Assembly: GCF_032818155.1 (NCBI RefSeq)
Contig: NZ_CP102589.1
Coordinates: 3,582,001-3,646,000 of the forward strand
Length of the DNA stretch: 64,000 nucleotides
Origin: Niallia taxi
GTDB lineage: Bacteria; Bacillota; Bacilli; Bacillales; Cytobacillaceae
Direction of reading: 5' to 3'
A program made the position numbers and the translations under genes. This document shows positions 60,493-64,000 of the stretch, piece by piece (the stretch's first letter is position 1; each line of letters begins with the position of its first letter). The notes beneath the pieces are model-generated. The model saw only the letters and a list, made by a program, of their open reading frames with translations, was not told the origin of the DNA and searched no databases.

Positions 60493-61542
60493 TTAATTAG
60501 CTCCTTTTATTTGACCTTTATTGATCCATTCCCAAGCCATATCTCTTGCGAAGGGATCTGTTGAATGCCGAAGTACATCTTCAAGCACTATCGTTCCCGT
60601 CTTAAATTTCATAATTGATTCAGCTGCTTGAGACCTAACCCACCATGACCTATCATGAAGCAGCTCCTTTAAGAGCAATAAAGAGGTATCTCCCTTAACA
60701 AACCCAAGCAGTCTTGCAGCCATCATTCTTTCCTGCCAAATATCTGATTGACATAATGGCAGATAAGTATCTATGCTTGAAACAATTCCAATATTAGAAA
60801 TGGCCTTTAAAGCTCTTAGTCTTAGCTCTCCTTCATAGGCGTTGAACACATCCTCCAAGAATTGGATATACTCAAGCTCCTTTCTAACACCCATTACGTC
60901 AATAATTGCCAGCTTAAGCTCCTCCACACATTCATCAAACTGCTCGAGCATGCTCGCAAAGATGTCTTTGTCCAGTCTTGTCAATATACTTCGAAAATCC
61001 TTTTCTGCTAGGAATTCCTGCTTATTGATAAGTGAAAAGATCCCATCATACTGGAAAGAAGCAAGAATCCGGTAAATTTGGATTTTTTCCTCCTTCGATC
61101 GCTTAGAATCTGCCTCAGCCAAGTGAATCAATTCATCTTTTAGCATTTCAAGATGGAAGCTTTCAATATGATAAAGTGTATTCATACGCGTGCTCCATTT
61201 TCGAGCAGTTACGTTTTTCCGATAATAATCTGTCAAGTTTGCTGCAGCTAGCATTCTTAAGCTTTCCTTCTCCTGTTGACCTTCAAGCACTTCCGTATAC
61301 TTTGTAAGAAGCTCTTCAAGCGCCTCCTTTTCAAGCAATGACTCAGCAGTAAAGACAAGCTCATTACGTTTGTCCTGAAGAGTTAGAAAGACATCCTGTG
61401 CTATATTTTCCTTTATTTCGTTTATCTGTTTACGCCTGCTGTTTTCTAATACCTTTCTAATTACTAGATAGGCAAGGAGCATAAGCAAGATCAGAATGGA
61501 GCCTGCAGCCACAACCACTAATAAAATAATTTCCTTCGCCAC
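60493..61542 (-). CDS. Membrane-anchored HEAT-repeat protein
   Basis: This 349-residue protein has one N-terminal TM (about 5-30) followed by a charged helical region and alpha-helical HEAT-like repeats, clearest at about 235-345 (LRALKAISNIGIV, MMAARLLGFVKGDTSLLLLKELLHDRSWWVRSQAAESIMKF). HEAT repeats usually bind proteins. I use GTG 61542, which follows AAGGATGG and lies one base after the cyclase stop; the frame is open upstream into the cyclase gene. It sits between the cyclase and the synthase and may connect c-di-GMP or receiver state to the synthase. No catalytic motif is seen. Confidence 0.8.
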   Translation of the reverse strand: MAKEIILLVVVAAGSILILLMLLAYLVIRKVLENSRRKQINEIKENIAQDVFLTLQDKRNELVFTAESLLEKEALEELLTKYTEVLEGQQEKESLRMLAAANLTDYYRKNVTARKWSTRMNTLYHIESFHLEMLKDELIHLAEADSKRSKEEKIQIYRILASFQYDGIFSLINKQEFLAEKDFRSILTRLDKDIFASMLEQFDECVEELKLAIIDVMGVRKELEYIQFLEDVFNAYEGELRLRALKAISNIGIVSSIDTYLPLCQSDIWQERMMAARLLGFVKGDTSLLLLKELLHDRSWWVRSQAAESIMKFKTGTIVLEDVLRHSTDPFARDMAWEWINKGQIKGAN

Positions 61543-61543
61543 G

Positions 61544-63160
61544 TTAAACCATCCTTTTAATGAGACGGACAATTCTCGCCTGCAGCTCTGTCAAACTAAA
61601 AGGCTTTGTCACGTAATCATCCGCTCCAAGCTTCAATGCTTCCGCAATATCATTTTCACTTTTTCTACCAGTTAGCATGAGTACATGAACATTATTGCGG
61701 TGCTGGGACTTCTTCACTATTTGTAAAATTTCAAGACCGTCCATAACAGGCATAATCCCATCCAAAATTAAGAAGTGGATTCCATTTTGTGTTAGCCTGT
61801 CTGAATCAAGGAATTGCATTCCATCTTCATAGGCTTTCACATCAAGACTGATATTATCAAACTCCAAGGAGCTGAAAATATTAATTAAGATGGAGCGGAT
61901 TAGTGCATCATCATCCACAATCGACACATTCAATTGCTTTGTGGCTTTTGAAATCTTGAGCTTGTTGGCTGTTTCCACCCTTGCTCTGCCACTCTCCTTC
62001 GCCAAATATAAAGCTTCATCTGCAGTTTTTATTGCTGAGTGCAAGCCTATTTCTTTGTTCTCAATTCGATAGATTCCGGCTGAAAATGTAAGTCGGAAGG
62101 TTTGTTCACCCTCTTTAAAGTCTATTTGTGAAAACTCTTCAAGCATACGCTCCAACACTTCTTTTATTTCTGTTTCTGTCGCCCTCTGGAACAGAATGAC
62201 AAATTCTTCTCCACCATAACGGAACAGTGTATCTGTACTTCTAATACTTTTTTTCAAAAATTGAGCGAATTCCATCAGCACCTTGTCACCGACAATATGC
62301 CCATATGTATCATTAACGCGCTTAAAGTAATCAATGTCTAAAACAGCAATTGTTCCGTTAGCATTAAGCCTTGCCATATCACTGATAAACCTACTGTATG
62401 AATCCTTAAGAAATTTACGATTATATACCTGGGTCAATTCGTCAATTAACACAGATTGATCGAATATTTTCTTTCGTTCTAAATGCCGTTCCACTCGTAT
62501 TAAGAATTCCTCGACATCAATCGGCTTCTCAATAAAGTCATCCGCACCCTTTTTGTAAGCCTCGATTCTTGATTCCCTGTCTGTTTTAATACTGCACATT
62601 ATTTTCGGAATGAAAGCTCTATTTGTATGTTTTTGGATAACACTAAGCACCTCAAAGCCAGATTGCTCAGGCAGGTTAATATCAATAATGATGCAATCAG
62701 GATGCATATTATAGTATTGCTCTATCGCCTTTTCTGCAGTCGTGTTGGCAATAACCATCCATCCTTTGCTTTCTAATTTATCCTTAAGGAAGATAAGCAG
62801 GGAAATGTCATCATCAATAATTTGAATAAGTGGTGCATCACCATCCCTTAAATCGGGTGTTTTCCCTATTTCCTCGTGGAAATGTTCATATTCATAGCTA
62901 ATTTCCATAAGGCCGTTCAAAAAGTCTCTTAACTCCTGTATGGACCACGGGTTTTTTCTATTTTCCACCTTCGCAAGCAGCTCTGAGGAAATGCTGTAAA
63001 GCAAATCAAGCTCCAATGTTCCAGAAGTCCCTTTAATAGAATGCAAAAATCGATAAACATCTCTGTTTTCAATCGATGCTTGCTCATTATTATCAAACCA
63101 GCCTGTAAGCTGATTTTTCATCTTCATAATCAATATGCTTTTATATTTATCGAAAATCAT
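61544..63160 (-). CDS. Hpt-REC-GGDEF-REC diguanylate cyclase
   Basis: This 538-residue cytoplasmic protein has four signalling domains. An N-terminal Hpt has His40 in FLHSIKGTSGTL. Receiver 1 (about 112-230) has Asp160 in IIIDINLP. A GGDEF domain (about 240-400) has an intact active site GGEEF (316-320), the inhibitory I-site RSTD (307-310) five residues before it, and DIDYFKRVNDTYGH. Receiver 2 (about 412-535) has Asp467 in LILDGIMP and VTKPFSL. It should make c-di-GMP under phosphorelay control. I use ATG 63160, eight bases after GAGG; an in-frame GTG three codons earlier overlaps that site. First gene of the operon. Confidence 0.92.
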   Translation of the reverse strand: MIFDKYKSILIMKMKNQLTGWFDNNEQASIENRDVYRFLHSIKGTSGTLELDLLYSISSELLAKVENRKNPWSIQELRDFLNGLMEISYEYEHFHEEIGKTPDLRDGDAPLIQIIDDDISLLIFLKDKLESKGWMVIANTTAEKAIEQYYNMHPDCIIIDINLPEQSGFEVLSVIQKHTNRAFIPKIMCSIKTDRESRIEAYKKGADDFIEKPIDVEEFLIRVERHLERKKIFDQSVLIDELTQVYNRKFLKDSYSRFISDMARLNANGTIAVLDIDYFKRVNDTYGHIVGDKVLMEFAQFLKKSIRSTDTLFRYGGEEFVILFQRATETEIKEVLERMLEEFSQIDFKEGEQTFRLTFSAGIYRIENKEIGLHSAIKTADEALYLAKESGRARVETANKLKISKATKQLNVSIVDDDALIRSILINIFSSLEFDNISLDVKAYEDGMQFLDSDRLTQNGIHFLILDGIMPVMDGLEILQIVKKSQHRNNVHVLMLTGRKSENDIAEALKLGADDYVTKPFSLTELQARIVRLIKRMV

Positions 63161-63253
63161 TTGCCACACCTCTTTTACATATTCCCTTACAAAAAAAAAC
63201 GTATCTATCTCTGCCGTTCTTTATTTTGTCTGGTTAGCTTTCCCCTCATAAAT

Positions 63254-63338
63254 AAAAAAAAAACCAGCTAAACTCATGAATAACGGCCGGTTGCACTAGT
63301 TGCTCCAAACAGTTTAAGTGCCCAAATAAAAGCTGTTT
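63254..63338 (-). promoter_or_regulatory. Putative attenuator RNA in the leader of the exopolysaccharide operon
   Basis: On the minus strand a hairpin (arms 63338-63327 and 63316-63307, AAACAG..TTTA with TAAA..CTGTTT) presents the loop TTTGGGCACT. Ten bases downstream, GTGCAACCGG (63296-63287) can pair with the loop (UUGG-GCAC with GUGC-AA-CCGG). The same bases form the 5' arm of a terminator AACCGGC / GCTGGTT (63292-63286 with 63268-63262) followed by ten U residues. The two pairings exclude each other, the layout of a pseudoknot-type switch. In the rest of this 434-base gap I see only the promoter-like and proC terminator elements listed. Confidence 0.45.
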
Positions 63339-63415
63339 TTCATTGCAGTCCAAAAGGTCTATTATTATCATAAATAAGCTAGTATTATTGATGTTATTGT
63401 TATTGAATAATGCTT

Positions 63416-63444
63416 ATTATACATAAATCATGCTGAACTTAAAA
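63416..63444 (-). promoter_or_regulatory. Candidate promoter of the exopolysaccharide operon
   Basis: On the minus strand TATAAT (63421-63416) with the weak -35 TTTTAA (63444-63439) at a 17-base spacing. It would give a leader of about 250 bases that contains the putative attenuator. The -35 is poor, so an activator or another sigma factor may be needed. Confidence 0.4.
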
Positions 63445-63491
63445 GCTGAAATAAAAGAAATCCAAAGGATTAATGACCTATTTTTGACAAC

Positions 63492-63538
63492 AAAAAAAGT
63501 CCAAGTTGTTAGGAAAGACTCACAGCTTGGACTTTTTT
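63492..63538 (-). terminator. Terminator after proC
   Basis: Stem AAGTCCAAG / CTTGGACTT (outer arms near 63497-63505 and 63525-63534), U-rich on the minus strand. It separates proC from the six-gene operon. Confidence 0.75.
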
Positions 63539-63594
63539 GTATTATTTTTATAATAAGCAAAACGAATATACCTAGTACATACATCCTATCCTGC

Positions 63595-64000
63595 TTATTT
63601 TTGTAATTCTTTGTTCTTTCTTGTACAGTTATCCATTGCAGCCATAATTGTTCCCCTAAACTGCAATTGCTCCAATGTGGCGATCGCTTCAATTGTCGTA
63701 CCACCTGGTGTACAAACCTCATCCTTGAGAATGCCAGGATGCTTACCGGTTTCTAGAACCATCTTCGCTGCACCAAGCAAACTTTGCGCTGCGAGACGAT
63801 AAGAGGTTTCTCTCGGGATGCCGCTTCGAACACCACCATCTGCCAGCGCTTCAATAAACAGAAATGCATATGCAGGGGAGGAGCCGCTGATAGCAGGTAT
63901 AGCATCCATCAAACGTTCTTCCATTACTTCAACCTTACCGAAAGACGTAAACAGGTCGACTGTATACTGTAATTCTTCTTCCGTTATATTTTTATTCGGA
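63595..64000 (-). CDS. proC: Pyrroline-5-carboxylate reductase, C-terminal part
   Basis: The last 134 codons lie in the window and the frame runs off the right edge. The sequence PNKNITEEELQYTVDLFTS then FGKVEVMEERLMDAIPAISGSSPAY and CTPGGTTIEAIATLE are the P5C reductase C-terminal domain (dimerisation and substrate loop). The enzyme makes proline from pyrroline-5-carboxylate with NAD(P)H. The NAD(P)-binding Rossmann half lies outside the window. Bacilli have several paralogues (proG, proH, proI), so proC is used generically. Confidence 0.9.
   Translation of the reverse strand, partial: PNKNITEEELQYTVDLFTSFGKVEVMEERLMDAIPAISGSSPAYAFLFIEALADGGVRSGIPRETSYRLAAQSLLGAAKMVLETGKHPGILKDEVCTPGGTTIEAIATLEQLQFRGTIMAAMDNCTRKNKELQK

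Noticed and set aside
63254..63420. Known c-di-GMP riboswitch in the exopolysaccharide operon leader
   Set aside because: The conserved GEMM core elements were not found by eye; the structure was kept only as an unassigned attenuator candidate.

Overview
The window is a piece of a low-GC, endospore-forming Bacillaceae chromosome. I base this on two alpha/beta-type small acid-soluble spore proteins, a cluster of YheC/YheD spore-associated ATP-grasp genes, YhaL and YhaX, and gene order over the first 28 kb that follows Bacillus subtilis from prsA through yhaL-M-N-O, yhaP-Q, hemZ, yhaX, yheA, yheC/D and yheI-H (bmrCD). Later genes resemble B. subtilis yhdP/mpfA, yhdB, yhcX, yhcU, yhcT and ykaA-pit. 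I cannot name the species. I saw no tRNA, rRNA, CRISPR array, insertion sequence or prophage.

Layout. Positions 1-13 kb hold the end of prsA, a DNA-metabolism operon (yhaM exonuclease, SbcCD-like yhaNO), an S66 peptidase, an ABC exporter (yhaPQ), a PurR-type-controlled purine permease, hemZ and the HAD-like yhaX. Positions 13-24 kb are a sporulation block: two SASP genes with sigma-G promoters, yheA, four overlapping ATP-grasp genes behind a sigma-K-like promoter, a PucR-type regulator, a YdjM-type membrane protein behind a LexA-like box, and msmX. Three copies of a repeat with a conserved hairpin lie in this block, one of them with perfect 17-nt terminal inverted repeats. Positions 24-31 kb carry the BmrCD multidrug exporter behind a leader with two mini-ORFs and a terminator, an HPr-like protein without the phosphorylatable histidine, an Xre regulator and a chemoreceptor. 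Positions 31-52 kb are mostly housekeeping and transport: Mg2+ efflux and uptake proteins, a response regulator, a nitroreductase, a GDSL esterase coupled to an ABC exporter, a carboxypeptidase, YhcX, a pseudouridine synthase, two oxidoreductases, a phosphate transporter and a LacI-type regulator.

Positions 52.5-63.5 kb hold the most distinctive region: a tightly packed six-gene minus-strand operon. It encodes an Hpt-REC-GGDEF-REC diguanylate cyclase, a membrane-anchored HEAT-repeat protein, a family 2 processive glycosyltransferase, a large membrane-anchored clan GH-A-like glycosidase with a CBM9-like tail, a CheY-like receiver and a hybrid histidine kinase. Together they look like a self-contained exopolysaccharide synthesis and trimming module wired to a phosphorelay and to c-di-GMP. 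Its leader can form a hairpin whose loop pairs with the 5' arm of an intrinsic terminator, suggesting attenuation. I do not recognise this combination as a described system. The window ends in the 3' part of a proC gene.
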